A DNA stretch of 64,000 bases, from the NCBI RefSeq assembly GCF_018918075.1, contig NZ_JAHLPW010000014.1, positions 1-64,000 on the forward strand. The letters run 5' to 3'. The stretch is from Virgibacillus sp. MSJ-26. GTDB taxonomy: Bacteria > Bacillota > Bacilli > Bacillales > Amphibacillaceae. This document shows positions 36,747 to 44,098 of this stretch, one piece after another. The notes under the pieces were generated by a model. That model ran no database searches. It was given only the letters and a program-made list of their open reading frames with translations, and was not told the DNA's origin. Position 1 is the first letter of the stretch, and each line of letters starts with the position of its first letter. The position numbers and the translations under genes are program-made.

Positions 36747-37475
36747 TTATTTCACTTTTCTTAAAGCAGCTTCATCTGCAATAATTGTAACATTTTTATG
36801 TTTTTGAAGTACAGTCGCGGGATTATCTTCTGTTATTTCCCCATTGATTATTTGAGCTAGAGCCTCTGATTTATTTTCTCCTGAAACAAGCATGACAATT
36901 TCATCACTTTCCAAAATACTACCAATGCCCATTGTCACTGCTTCTGTTGGAACATCGTCTTTGTTTTCAAAGAATCTTGAGTTAGCTTCAATGGTTGACT
37001 CTGTTAAATTAACCACCTGTGTTCTGCTTTCAAAGGACGTACCTGGTTCGTTAAAAGCGATGTGTCCGTTCGTACCAAGACCTAGAAGTTGTATATCAAC
37101 TCCGCCTGCCGCTTTAATCAATTGCTCGTACCTCTCGCATTCTTCCTTTAAATTTTCAGCATCCCCCTTTGGTAAATGTGCATTTTCTTCTTTGAGATCT
37201 ATATGCTTGAATAAACGATTGTACATGTAATAATGATAGCTCTGTGGATCGTCTTTCGCTAAACCAACATATTCATCAAGATTAAAGGTTGTTATATTTT
37301 CAAATGTTATGTTTCCTTGCTCATAGGCTTCAATAAGTCGATCATAAAAGCCTTCAGGAGTTGAGCCTGTAGCTAAACCTAGTACTGGTTTTTCATTCCC
37401 CTTTAGCTTACTAATGATCAACTCGCATGCTTTTTCACTCATCTCATCATAATTTTTCACTTTAACAACATTCAT
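36747..37475 (-). CDS. nagB: Glucosamine-6-phosphate deaminase
   Basis: Converts glucosamine 6-phosphate to fructose 6-phosphate and ammonia, the last step of N-acetylglucosamine use. The product is 242 residues. LGLATGSTPEGFYDRL near residue 33, the active-site segment FNLDEYVGL near 65, and GLGTNGHIAFNEPG near 131 are all present. The start overlaps the nagA stop (TAATG). The NagR regulator gene that often follows in Bacillus is not adjacent. Confidence 0.97.
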   Translation of the reverse strand: MNVVKVKNYDEMSEKACELIISKLKGNEKPVLGLATGSTPEGFYDRLIEAYEQGNITFENITTFNLDEYVGLAKDDPQSYHYYMYNRLFKHIDLKEENAHLPKGDAENLKEECERYEQLIKAAGGVDIQLLGLGTNGHIAFNEPGTSFESRTQVVNLTESTIEANSRFFENKDDVPTEAVTMGIGSILESDEIVMLVSGENKSEALAQIINGEITEDNPATVLQKHKNVTIIADEAALRKVK

Positions 37476-38662
37476 TATTCTTCCCCCTCAAAAGCAATTT
37501 CGCCACGACAAATTGTGTACTGAATATTTAATTCGTCATCAACTAACAATAAATCAGCATCTTTTCCCCGTGCGATGCTACCTTTCCTATCAATAACATT
37601 TAATTGTTTTGCTGGATTTACAGAGGCCATTTCGACAATATCGCGAATAGAGACCTGTTTTAACTTCAGCATTTGTTTTGCTCCATTAATTAACTTAAGA
37701 ATACTTCCTGCTAGTGATCCATTCTCAAGTTCTGCACGATCCTCAGTAACTACAACAGGTTGGCCACCTAATTCATAGTCTCCTGGCGGTAGGCATTTAG
37801 CCCGCATGGCATCCGTTATCAAAATCAATCGCTCACTACCCATGTTACGATGGATAAGCTGCATCATTTCAGGGACCACATGAATCCCATCAGCGATAAG
37901 TTCTGCTCTTAATTCTTTAATTTCAAAAGCACCACCAACAGCTCCAATTTCCCGGTGATGAATCCCATTCATGGCATTGCACAGATGTGTCAATTGACGA
38001 ACACCGTGAGATACAGCCTTTTTGAGTCCTTCAAAGTCAAGATCAGTATGTCCTGCGGAGACATTGACTCCTGATTCTGCAAGAGCTTCAATGAATGATC
38101 CGTCTTTATCATGCTCTGGCGCCATCGTTATAGTTTTAATTTTGTTTCCGGATAAGGTTTGCCATTTATTAAAAATTTCAAAGTTAGGTTCTAAAATATA
38201 CTGTTCCGGCTGTGCACCTTTCTTACTTTTTTCTATAAATGGACCTTCAAGGTGAATGCCAAGCACCTCAGCATGTCCCTCTTTTCCTTCATAATTAGCA
38301 ACATTTTTTAATGCTTTTTCTATATTTTCAGGTGACTGAGTAATCGTTGTTGCTAGAAAGCTTGTCGTTCCTTCCTCAGGCAGCACTCCTGCCATCGTAT
38401 CCAATGCTTCTTCAGTTGCATCCATGACGTCTGCTCCAGCTGCCCCATGAATATGTCCGTCTATAAACCCAGGAATAAGATTCATCTGATTCCCTTCAAT
38501 TATTTTAAAGCGAGCAGGATAGCTTTCCGGTTGCTCGACTTCTTTATAAACTTCTTTTATTATCCCATCTTCAATAAGTACATGACCATTTTTAACGACA
38601 TTATCTTCCATAAAAACATTCACATGTTTAATGTATAAAGTATTAGCTTTATTCAATTTCAC
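37475..38662 (-). CDS. nagA: N-acetylglucosamine-6-phosphate deacetylase
   Basis: Metal-dependent amidohydrolase that removes the acetyl group from GlcNAc-6-P, 395 residues. Metal-site features are GFIDGHIHG near residue 65, HLEGPF near 140, GHTDLD near 210, HLCNAM near 230 and the catalytic-site LITDAMRA near 290. The start is GTG at 38662. A nearby TTG is also possible. It pairs with nagB, feeding cell-wall amino sugars into glycolysis. No NagR or cre site was found upstream by eye. Confidence 0.96.
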   Translation of the reverse strand: MKLNKANTLYIKHVNVFMEDNVVKNGHVLIEDGIIKEVYKEVEQPESYPARFKIIEGNQMNLIPGFIDGHIHGAAGADVMDATEEALDTMAGVLPEEGTTSFLATTITQSPENIEKALKNVANYEGKEGHAEVLGIHLEGPFIEKSKKGAQPEQYILEPNFEIFNKWQTLSGNKIKTITMAPEHDKDGSFIEALAESGVNVSAGHTDLDFEGLKKAVSHGVRQLTHLCNAMNGIHHREIGAVGGAFEIKELRAELIADGIHVVPEMMQLIHRNMGSERLILITDAMRAKCLPPGDYELGGQPVVVTEDRAELENGSLAGSILKLINGAKQMLKLKQVSIRDIVEMASVNPAKQLNVIDRKGSIARGKDADLLLVDDELNIQYTICRGEIAFEGEE

Positions 38663-38889
38663 ACAATCCTTTCAACCTATAATTTTATAAAATATCTTAC
38701 AGGACTTCTTAGTATTTTACGTTCAAAAAGTCTTTTTTTGCTCAATCTGTAACATAGTTTTCTATTTTTAACTAGCCTCATTATTATTATACGCTTAAGT
38801 ATATAAAAGTGAAATAAATCACTATATAAAGGCAAGTAAAAGTTAAAGCAAAAGAATGTTTAAAAGGGCAAATTTTATATCTTGACAGG

Positions 38890-39054
38890 TTATTGAGCAA
38901 AGGATTGCGATGGTGCTTTTCCAACTTGTTTGCTATTATTTTTTAGTTCATAAACTAAAGTTTGAATTAATTCTTCGGATGTATTAATTTTATTATTTTC
39001 AGTAGCTTCAATGACTTTTTTCAACAAAGTCTTGTATTGTTCTTGTTCTTTCAT
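38890..39054 (-). CDS. Small hypothetical protein downstream of the SinR-like gene, 54 residues
   Basis: I do not recognise this gene. The ATG at 39054 follows AAGGAG with about 9 nt spacing. The product is polar and helical (KEQEQYKTLLKKVIEATENN, then a second helix with SEELIQTLVYELKNN) and ends in a Ser/Gln tail. There is no signal peptide. It lies downstream of the SinR-like gene in the same direction. Its size would suit a SinR antagonist, but it lacks the SinI consensus (EWVELMVEAKEANIS in B. subtilis), so this is only a guess from position. GTTCTTG and GTTCTTT occur on the plus strand at its start codon. Confidence 0.6.
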   Translation of the reverse strand: MKEQEQYKTLLKKVIEATENNKINTSEELIQTLVYELKNNSKQVGKAPSQSFAQ

Positions 39055-39306
39055 TTCTATCTTCTCCTTATAATAGAAATCACACACTAACAATTAAATC
39101 ATAATCTATCAAACTATTTTTTACCAACATTTTACGGAAAACACCTAAAACAGCGATCTATTTTTCACTTACTTATTGAATAAGAAAAGGGGGGGGTGCC
39201 ACTAGCGTTTAGGTTAATACCTTTCATTCATCATATGTAAACATCATGAAAGTGGGATTACCGCTTATAATATCAAAAAAATAAACCGTAAGCTGAGCTT
39301 AACGGC

Positions 39307-39636
39307 TTAAATGGATATCTTTTCTTTTTGTTTATTTCTCCATTTATTAAATTCCAAATACTCTTTAAACTGTTGTTTTGAAATTCCCGAGTTCATTGCT
39401 TCTCTCACAATTTGAATCCAGTCTTGATCTAACTCTGATTTTTCATCGTTTATTAATTCGTTCACGCTTATTTCTAACACATGTCCTATTTTTTTAAGAA
39501 ATTGTAGCGATGGGTTAACTTGAAGGTTTCTCTCGATTGAGCTTAAGTATGACTTAGCAACCTTGGCCTTGTCTGCTAGTTCTGATAATGACATCCCTTT
39601 GTCGAGCCGTAATCGTTTAATCTTATCTCCAATCAA
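39307..39636 (-). CDS. sinR: SinR-like transcriptional repressor
   Basis: DNA-binding regulator of 109 residues. An XRE-type helix-turn-helix fills residues 1-65 (MSLSELADKAKVAKSYLSSIERN matches SinR almost residue by residue). The C-terminal SinI/SinR hook domain is near 73-105 (DQDWIQIVREAMNSGISKQQF), the part that makes tetramers and binds SinI. The start is TTG at 39636, with AGGTGA 6 nt upstream, giving an N-terminus aligned with B. subtilis SinR. A GTG at 39645 lies inside that ribosome site. No sinI was found nearby. It lies downstream of the signal peptidase/secreted protein genes, its likely targets. GTTCTAT occurs 48 bp upstream of its start. Confidence 0.9.
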   Translation of the reverse strand: MIGDKIKRLRLDKGMSLSELADKAKVAKSYLSSIERNLQVNPSLQFLKKIGHVLEISVNELINDEKSELDQDWIQIVREAMNSGISKQQFKEYLEFNKWRNKQKEKISI

Positions 39637-39803
39637 GCTTTTCACCTACTTTCATCATGCATTATAGCATAAACTAGGTGGAAAGTTCTATTAGAGGCGT
39701 GACTTTAAGACTAATATTTTTAATAATTTGTTAAAAATAAAAAATGACCTAACTCATAGTCACTTTAGTTCCATGCAAGTGGGAAGGATGAAGCATTCTC
39801 CAT

Positions 39804-39828
39804 GGAAAGCCAGTATTTTTCCGTAGCG
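39804..39828 (+). repeat. Right end of the R1b/R4-type repeat (R3 fragment)
   Basis: GGAAAGCCAGTATTTTTCCG followed by TAGCG matches the right ends of the repeats at 2104-2129 and 61732-61756. The flanking 39755-39990 is non-coding and looks like a worn copy of the same family, without clear coding signals. Confidence 0.65.
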
Positions 39829-40011
39829 CTGGAACGAGCACAAACCCCACCTTTGCTGAATCTATGTTCCTATCACACTATATGGAAGAAGTTTTGGCCA
39901 AAGCCAACCGATATTCACGTCCCACCTACTCGTTGAGCTATCGTCCTTCACATTCCTTGAGTATGGGAGAATTCTTTTGGGAAGCCGTTAAAATAATAAA
40001 CATAAGAAAAA

Positions 40012-40083
40012 GGCTGTGACATGACTAATTTCTCGTTTCGAAATAGCAAGAAATTAGAGTTTATAGTTAATCATGTCGCAACC
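40012..40083 (-). terminator. Long hairpin after the signal peptidase gene
   Basis: GGTTGCGACATGA and TCATGTCACAGCC pair as outer arms (one mismatch), with an inner CTAATTTCT/AGAAATTAG stem. It resembles the GGTTGGGACA hairpins at 36580 and 61463 in design but not in detail. It lies 18 bp past the signal peptidase stop and is the likely end of that operon, though the T-run after the stem is weak. Confidence 0.6.
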
Positions 40084-40101
40084 TCAATTTGGAATTTTAG
40101 A

Positions 40102-40617
40102 TTAGAATGGATAAAGTTTAAATAAGTATCTACCTTTAATATCAGCTTTAGCTATTGTTCCTACAGACTCATTTCTACTATCTAGACTTTCACCTGGGGA
40201 TCGGTTATCCCCAAGAACAAAATAACTATTCTCATCCACTACTACTTTAGACATATCTTGTGATACACCTGTTTTATATTCTTCCTGTAACGGTTTCCCA
40301 TTCACTTTAGTTACGCCGTCCTTGATTTCTACATGATCATTTTCTGTTGCAATAACTCTCTTAATCACGTCAAAACCGTTTTCGTCGCGATACAAAATGA
40401 TATCACCTTTCTCTGGTGAGTAAAATAAATTGGTCGTCATTATAACATTATTATTGCTGAAAGTTGGCGACATGGATTGACCATTTATAACGGTGATACC
40501 AATCACAAACCGAAAAATAAGAAATATTCCAACTAAAATAAGTATGAATTTTATCCAGCTGATTATTGAATTTCTTTGTTCTTTCTGAGTAGATTTCTCA
40601 TCTTCTATCCCAATCAC
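40102..40617 (-). CDS. Signal peptidase I (Ser-Lys type)
   Basis: Membrane-bound type I signal peptidase of 171 residues. One N-terminal membrane helix (residues 19-40) is followed by the catalytic serine S48 in GQSMSPTF, the general base K86 in VIKRVIA, and the domain E box GDNRSPGESLDSR near 137. This is the ordinary bacterial dyad, not the ER-type Ser-His of SipW. It is the last gene after three secreted-protein genes, 38 bp behind the third. A dedicated peptidase serving these products is a reasonable inference, but it could also be a general one. Confidence 0.93.
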   Translation of the reverse strand: MIGIEDEKSTQKEQRNSIISWIKFILILVGIFLIFRFVIGITVINGQSMSPTFSNNNVIMTTNLFYSPEKGDIILYRDENGFDVIKRVIATENDHVEIKDGVTKVNGKPLQEEYKTGVSQDMSKVVVDENSYFVLGDNRSPGESLDSRNESVGTIAKADIKGRYLFKLYPF

Positions 40618-40655
40618 TTCCCAACTATTTCGAAACCAATAGAAATTTACTTTTC

Positions 40656-41291
40656 TTAGCCTTCTTTTTCATCTACAGGCGGCTGTTCCTCTTCTTTATC
40701 GTTATTCTTTTCAGGTGCTTCTTCGTTATTATTTCCTTCATTATTTCTCAAGTTATCGTCATCTTTATTGGACTCTTCGATATCCTTTTCATCTTCTTTA
40801 GGTTCTTCTTTTATCTGAGTTTCGTTGGATGCTTCTTCATAGAGTTCAATATCAATCGCATTCATTTTTTCTTTAGCTTCTGTTAATATTTTATTTAAAG
40901 ATGCTTCGATGTCTTCTCTTTTTTCTGCGTCATTAATATTGGATGAATTAATTAAATTGTCTACATGCTTCTTTAATTCGGATGAAACTTTGTCTTTCTG
41001 ATGTTCGGTAAATTGTGCCAATTCCTCTTCTGCCTTTTCTACTTCTGATTGTAACTCTTCCTTTAATCGTTTTGTTTGCACGTCCTTTTCTTTTTTTACT
41101 GACTTTTCTAGTTCATCTACGGCCTCTACTTGGTTTTCATGAAACCAATTTGATAATAACGATTCAATATCTTGATCGGCAAACACAACCGATACACTGC
41201 TGCCAATTAACGCGATTAAAAGAACAGTTCCAATGAGTATTTTTTTAAAGGGCAGTTTTTTTCTCTTATGAGTCTCTCTTCTGCTTTTCAC
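40656..41291 (-). CDS. Secreted coiled-coil protein with acidic tail, unknown
   Basis: No family recognised. The product is 211 residues. A strongly basic N-terminus (KSRRETHKRKKLPFKK) leads to a signal peptide ending near VVFADQ. The mature part begins with DIESLLSNWFHENQVEAV, then a charged coiled coil to about 165, then a disordered Glu/Asn/Lys tail. The mature start resembles that of the protein at 41347 (acidic, helical, with an aromatic W-Y/F pair), so they are likely paralogues. It lies between that gene and the signal peptidase. A matrix, surface or cell-wall role is possible, with no direct evidence. Confidence 0.8.
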   Translation of the reverse strand: MKSRRETHKRKKLPFKKILIGTVLLIALIGSSVSVVFADQDIESLLSNWFHENQVEAVDELEKSVKKEKDVQTKRLKEELQSEVEKAEEELAQFTEHQKDKVSSELKKHVDNLINSSNINDAEKREDIEASLNKILTEAKEKMNAIDIELYEEASNETQIKEEPKEDEKDIEESNKDDDNLRNNEGNNNEEAPEKNNDKEEEQPPVDEKEG

Positions 41292-41314
41292 GGTATTCCC
41301 TCCAACTTATCATG

Positions 41315-41343
41315 ATTAGGGTCTCCGTGATGGAGACCCTAAT
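41315..41343 (-). promoter_or_regulatory. Perfect stem-loop between two secreted-protein genes
   Basis: 12-bp perfect stem ATTAGGGTCTCC/GGAGACCCTAAT with a 5-nt loop, right after the stop of the 41347 gene and 24 bp before the next start. No T-run follows on the minus strand, so it is not a standard terminator. It is more like an RNA processing or stabilising hairpin that sets the ratio of the two products. Confidence 0.6.
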
Positions 41344-41346
41344 TAT

Positions 41347-42123
41347 TTACTCGTTAATACCCGAAACGACATCATCCAGACTATTTTTTGCATCCTCTTC
41401 AAGTTCTTGTGCTTTAGCAGTAATAATTGTTTGCTGCTCTTCAACAAGCTCTACTTTAAGATTTGTGACAGTTTCTCTTACTGCGTCAACAGCAAAATCA
41501 ATTTCCTTAGTTAAGTTATTTGTTAGTTTATCCGAATGGAAATCAAGACCTTCAGCTAGCTCTTTCTTAGCTTTTTCAATTTCATCTTCAAGTGCTTGTA
41601 CGGCACCATCTTTTGCTGATGTTAATTCAGTAGTTACATGCTGAAGTGACTCTTCACCTTTTTCACCTGTTAGACTCTCAAGTTCTGAACCTGCATTGGC
41701 AGCAGCTTCACTAGCCATGTCTTGCATTTCAAGCCAATTATCCATATAAACATCGAAGAACTGTTGTTCCATGTATCCTAAAATTTCACCGTGTTCTGCA
41801 GTAAGCGCCTCTAAATGTGCTTGTTTCGCTTTCTCAATTTCACTTAATGAACTATCCGTCTCAGCATCCCTTGTGTCAAAAATGGAAGTAGTTGCATCAT
41901 CTTTCAGCCCCTCCAATTCATCATTTAAACCGGGTATTAAACCTTCAACATACTCGTCCACTTCTCCTTCAGAATCTGCAACCGCTTGATTAAACATGCC
42001 GTCATACCAATCTTTTAATGCTTCTCCAGCGTCCGTGTTTGCAAATGCAAATCCAGTTCCTGATATTAATCCAACAGCAACGGTTCCTGCAATAATTTTA
42101 TTCTTCAACGATTTCTTTTTCAT
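41347..42123 (-). CDS. Secreted helical protein, unknown, possible structural protein
   Basis: No family recognised. The product is 258 residues. The signal peptide is KKKSLKNKIIAGTVAVGLIS with cleavage expected after GFAFA. The mature protein starts NTDAGEALKDWYDGMFNQAV, and is acidic and almost wholly helical with heptads (for example SEIEKAKQAHLEALTAEHGE and KDGAVQALEDEIEKAKKELA). There is no cysteine, sortase motif or anchor. It is the middle gene of the three secreted products and has a perfect hairpin after its stop. It is the likely main product of the operon. Its parallel with TasA is one of position only, as there is no sequence likeness. Confidence 0.82.
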   Translation of the reverse strand: MKKKSLKNKIIAGTVAVGLISGTGFAFANTDAGEALKDWYDGMFNQAVADSEGEVDEYVEGLIPGLNDELEGLKDDATTSIFDTRDAETDSSLSEIEKAKQAHLEALTAEHGEILGYMEQQFFDVYMDNWLEMQDMASEAAANAGSELESLTGEKGEESLQHVTTELTSAKDGAVQALEDEIEKAKKELAEGLDFHSDKLTNNLTKEIDFAVDAVRETVTNLKVELVEEQQTIITAKAQELEEDAKNSLDDVVSGINE

Positions 42124-42159
42124 TAATATATTCTCCCCTTCAATTTAATTATTTTTAGA

Positions 42160-42603
42160 TTATTCAGTCAATATACCCTCTAAAAATTCTGCTGCGTCTT
42201 CCTCAATTTCCTTTTGAATTTTTTCTGTTTCTCTTTTTTCATCCACATTAAATTTAAATGATTCTATTAATGATTCTTTTGTAGATTCTAAAATTTTTTG
42301 GTAGTGTTTTTGGTGGTTTATAATATGTTGTTCTGTTTGCTTATTAGTTAAAAGAGCAAAGTCTCTTAAAACTAAGTCCACAAAATTTAAATTAAGATTA
42401 TAATCAATCGATGAAGGGTTTTCTAAGATGGAGAATCGTTCTGATAGGTTAAAGGATTTATCCTTAATTTGGGTATTAAAATATATGTATAAGTTCGGAT
42501 GTTCACCCTTAGTTATTCCTGAGATAGGAATAGATGAAATCGCTAATACTATGCAACCTATAAGTAAGGCAGTTAGTATTTTTTTCATTTGAGATAACAT
42601 CAT
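42160..42603 (-). CDS. Exported or membrane-anchored protein of unknown function, first gene of the operon
   Basis: No family recognised. The product is about 147 residues. The N-terminus (MKKILTALLIGCIVLAISSI) is a signal peptide or signal anchor. LIGC resembles a lipobox, but the hydrophobic run continues past the cysteine, so a lipoprotein is doubtful. The rest is mixed then helical and ends EEDAAEFLEGILTE, a little like the end of the 41347 protein (EEDAKNSLDDVVSG). Two ATGs (42603, 42600) follow AAGGTGGG closely. It lies 37 bp before the next gene. By position it would correspond to TapA in the tapA-sipW-tasA order, without sequence support. Confidence 0.75.
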   Translation of the reverse strand: MMLSQMKKILTALLIGCIVLAISSIPISGITKGEHPNLYIYFNTQIKDKSFNLSERFSILENPSSIDYNLNLNFVDLVLRDFALLTNKQTEQHIINHQKHYQKILESTKESLIESFKFNVDEKRETEKIQKEIEEDAAEFLEGILTE

Positions 42604-42619
42604 CAACCCACCTTCAGCT

Positions 42620-42691
42620 TTAAATGTTTTGAAATAAAAGTAGGATTTTAATTGAATCTTTCGTTCGTTTTAACAAACTCTTATTAATCAT
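42620..42691 (-). CDS. Possible 23-codon leader ORF
   Basis: ATG at 42691 follows AGGGGGCG, a strong ribosome site, in the leader between the promoter at 42766 and the first secreted-protein gene. The peptide is basic then hydrophobic (MINKSLLKRTKDSIKILLLF). It may be a leader peptide or an accident. Nothing shows it is conserved. Confidence 0.35.
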   Translation of the reverse strand: MINKSLLKRTKDSIKILLLFQNI

Positions 42692-42765
42692 AAATTCGCC
42701 CCCTAACCTGTAAACTGAACTTATTGACTATGTTTTTAGTACTATATAACGAACACACTAATAGA

Positions 42766-42794
42766 ATTATAAGCAATTTAATATATTTTGAAAA
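42766..42794 (-). promoter_or_regulatory. Sigma-A-type promoter of the secreted-protein/signal peptidase operon
   Basis: On the minus strand TTTTCA (-35, 42794-42789), 17 nt, then a perfect TATAAT (-10, 42771-42766). It gives a leader of about 155 nt before the first large gene. This is one of the clearest promoters in the window. Confidence 0.7.
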
Positions 42795-42813
42795 ACAGTG
42801 AAAACCGTCATTT

Positions 42814-42829
42814 GTTCTATATAAAGAAC
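42814..42829. promoter_or_regulatory. GTTCT/AGAAC palindrome, candidate SinR operator
   Basis: GTTCTATATAAAGAAC is a perfect inverted repeat of GTTCT spaced by 6 bp. On the minus strand one half reads GTTCTTT, the exact SinR half-site consensus GTTCTYT. The other half reads GTTCTAT. It lies 20 bp upstream of the -35 box. A sinR-like gene lies at the far end of the same cluster. Confidence 0.6.
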
Positions 42830-43059
42830 GATTCCCTCCAAATATCTGACGAAAACTCTTTCTATCTTAATTTTTTAACTATTTTTAATTTCTTTAATAT
42901 ATGACCTTTTCTATTTAATTTAAACTGACTCTCATTTTAATTCACAAATGATTAAAATTCTACGCTTATAAGAGTAATTTGATTAAATAAGATTAGACTA
43001 TAATATAAGACTTTTTACAGCCCGTTTTATCTCGTAATAACCATGAAGGAGAAATTAAC

Positions 43060-44004
43060 ATGACAACCAGAACAGAACAAAGACACAAGCATAAAAAAAG
43101 AAAGGGATTCAAGTGGGTCTTAAGCACTGTTATTGTTCTTGTAATCATTGGAGGCGCATCTCTCTTTTTTATGTGGAACAAAATTAGCGGTACATTTGAC
43201 GCGATGCATAGTCCTTTAGATAGGGATCAAAGCCTTAATCGTCAAAAAGCATTGGCTTCCCTTTTCAACAATAATCAATCCATTAACATTCTGTTACTTG
43301 GAGTAGATGAACGGTCAGGTGATAAGGGCAGATCTGATACAATGATTTTAATGTCGCTTAATCCTAAAACAAATTCAGCTATGATGCTAAGCATTCCACG
43401 AGATACGTATGTAAACATTCCGGAGCATGGCATGGATAAAATTAATCATGCATACGCTTATGGAGGTGTACCTCTTTCAGTGCAGACGGTGGAAGACGTG
43501 TTTGATCTACATATGCACTTTTATACCCGGATTAACATGGAAGGATTTAAAGATGGCATTGATACACTAGGTGGGATCACGGTTCATAATAGGCAAGCTT
43601 TTTCTCAAGATGGCCATCAATTTAATGAAGGAAATTTACACCTGAATGGAGCTGAGGCATTAGAGTATATTCGCATGCGAAAACAAGATCCCCGCGGCGA
43701 TATTGGGCGAAACGAACGCCAACGTGATGTAATCAAAGCAGCAATGGATGAAGCTGCCAGCTTTTCAAATGTGATAAAAGTTGGGGAATTATTAACTATT
43801 CTTGGTGGAAATGTACAAACAAACATAAGCCCGCAAAATGTACGGCAGCTTTTCTCGTCATATCGAGGCACTAGACAAAATATCAAAACTTTAGAATTAA
43901 ATGGTTCTGGTAAAAGAATTGGCGGTATTTGGTACTATATTGTATCAGATGAAGAATTTAATCGAATCACTACAGAATTCAACAAACATATGAATGCAAA
44001 ATAA
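43060..44004 (+). CDS. LCP family cell-wall polymer ligase
   Basis: LytR-CpsA-Psr family enzyme of 314 residues that attaches undecaprenyl-linked polymers such as teichoic acids to peptidoglycan outside the cell. A basic N-terminus is followed by one membrane helix (residues 19-38), then the LCP domain from about 75: NILLLGVDERSG, RSDTMILMSLNP with its Arg and Asp, SIPRDTYVNIP, and the RMRKQDPRGDIGRNERQR segment near 205. AAGGAGAAA precedes the ATG. B. subtilis has TagU, TagV and TagT. As I recall yvhJ (tagV) lies next to yvyE, which would make this TagV-like, but I leave the symbol open. Confidence 0.93.
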   Translation: MTTRTEQRHKHKKRKGFKWVLSTVIVLVIIGGASLFFMWNKISGTFDAMHSPLDRDQSLNRQKALASLFNNNQSINILLLGVDERSGDKGRSDTMILMSLNPKTNSAMMLSIPRDTYVNIPEHGMDKINHAYAYGGVPLSVQTVEDVFDLHMHFYTRINMEGFKDGIDTLGGITVHNRQAFSQDGHQFNEGNLHLNGAEALEYIRMRKQDPRGDIGRNERQRDVIKAAMDEAASFSNVIKVGELLTILGGNVQTNISPQNVRQLFSSYRGTRQNIKTLELNGSGKRIGGIWYYIVSDEEFNRITTEFNKHMNAK

Positions 44005-44026
44005 CCACTATTTTTTATAATTATAA

Positions 44027-44056
44027 TTGGTATGCAGATTTATGCTAATGTATAAT
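44027..44056 (+). promoter_or_regulatory. Sigma-A-like promoter of the PBP gene
   Basis: TTGGTA (44027), 18 nt, then a perfect TATAAT (44051), 43 bp upstream of the PBP start. It suggests the PBP gene can be transcribed apart from the LCP gene. Confidence 0.55.
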
Positions 44057-44098
44057 GTTATAATAGATTAAAAGATAGTTTGATGGTGGGGGTTACGT

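Noticed and set aside
38890..39054. SinI homologue
   Set aside because: The residues that mark the SinI hook domain are absent.
40102..40617. SipW-type (ER-type) signal peptidase
   Set aside because: The general base is Lys86 in KRVIA, not the His of SipW, so the SipW name would mislead despite the similar context.
41347..42123. TasA or CalY homologue
   Set aside because: Apart from a signal peptide and gene context there is no TasA-like strand-rich sequence. The protein is helical.
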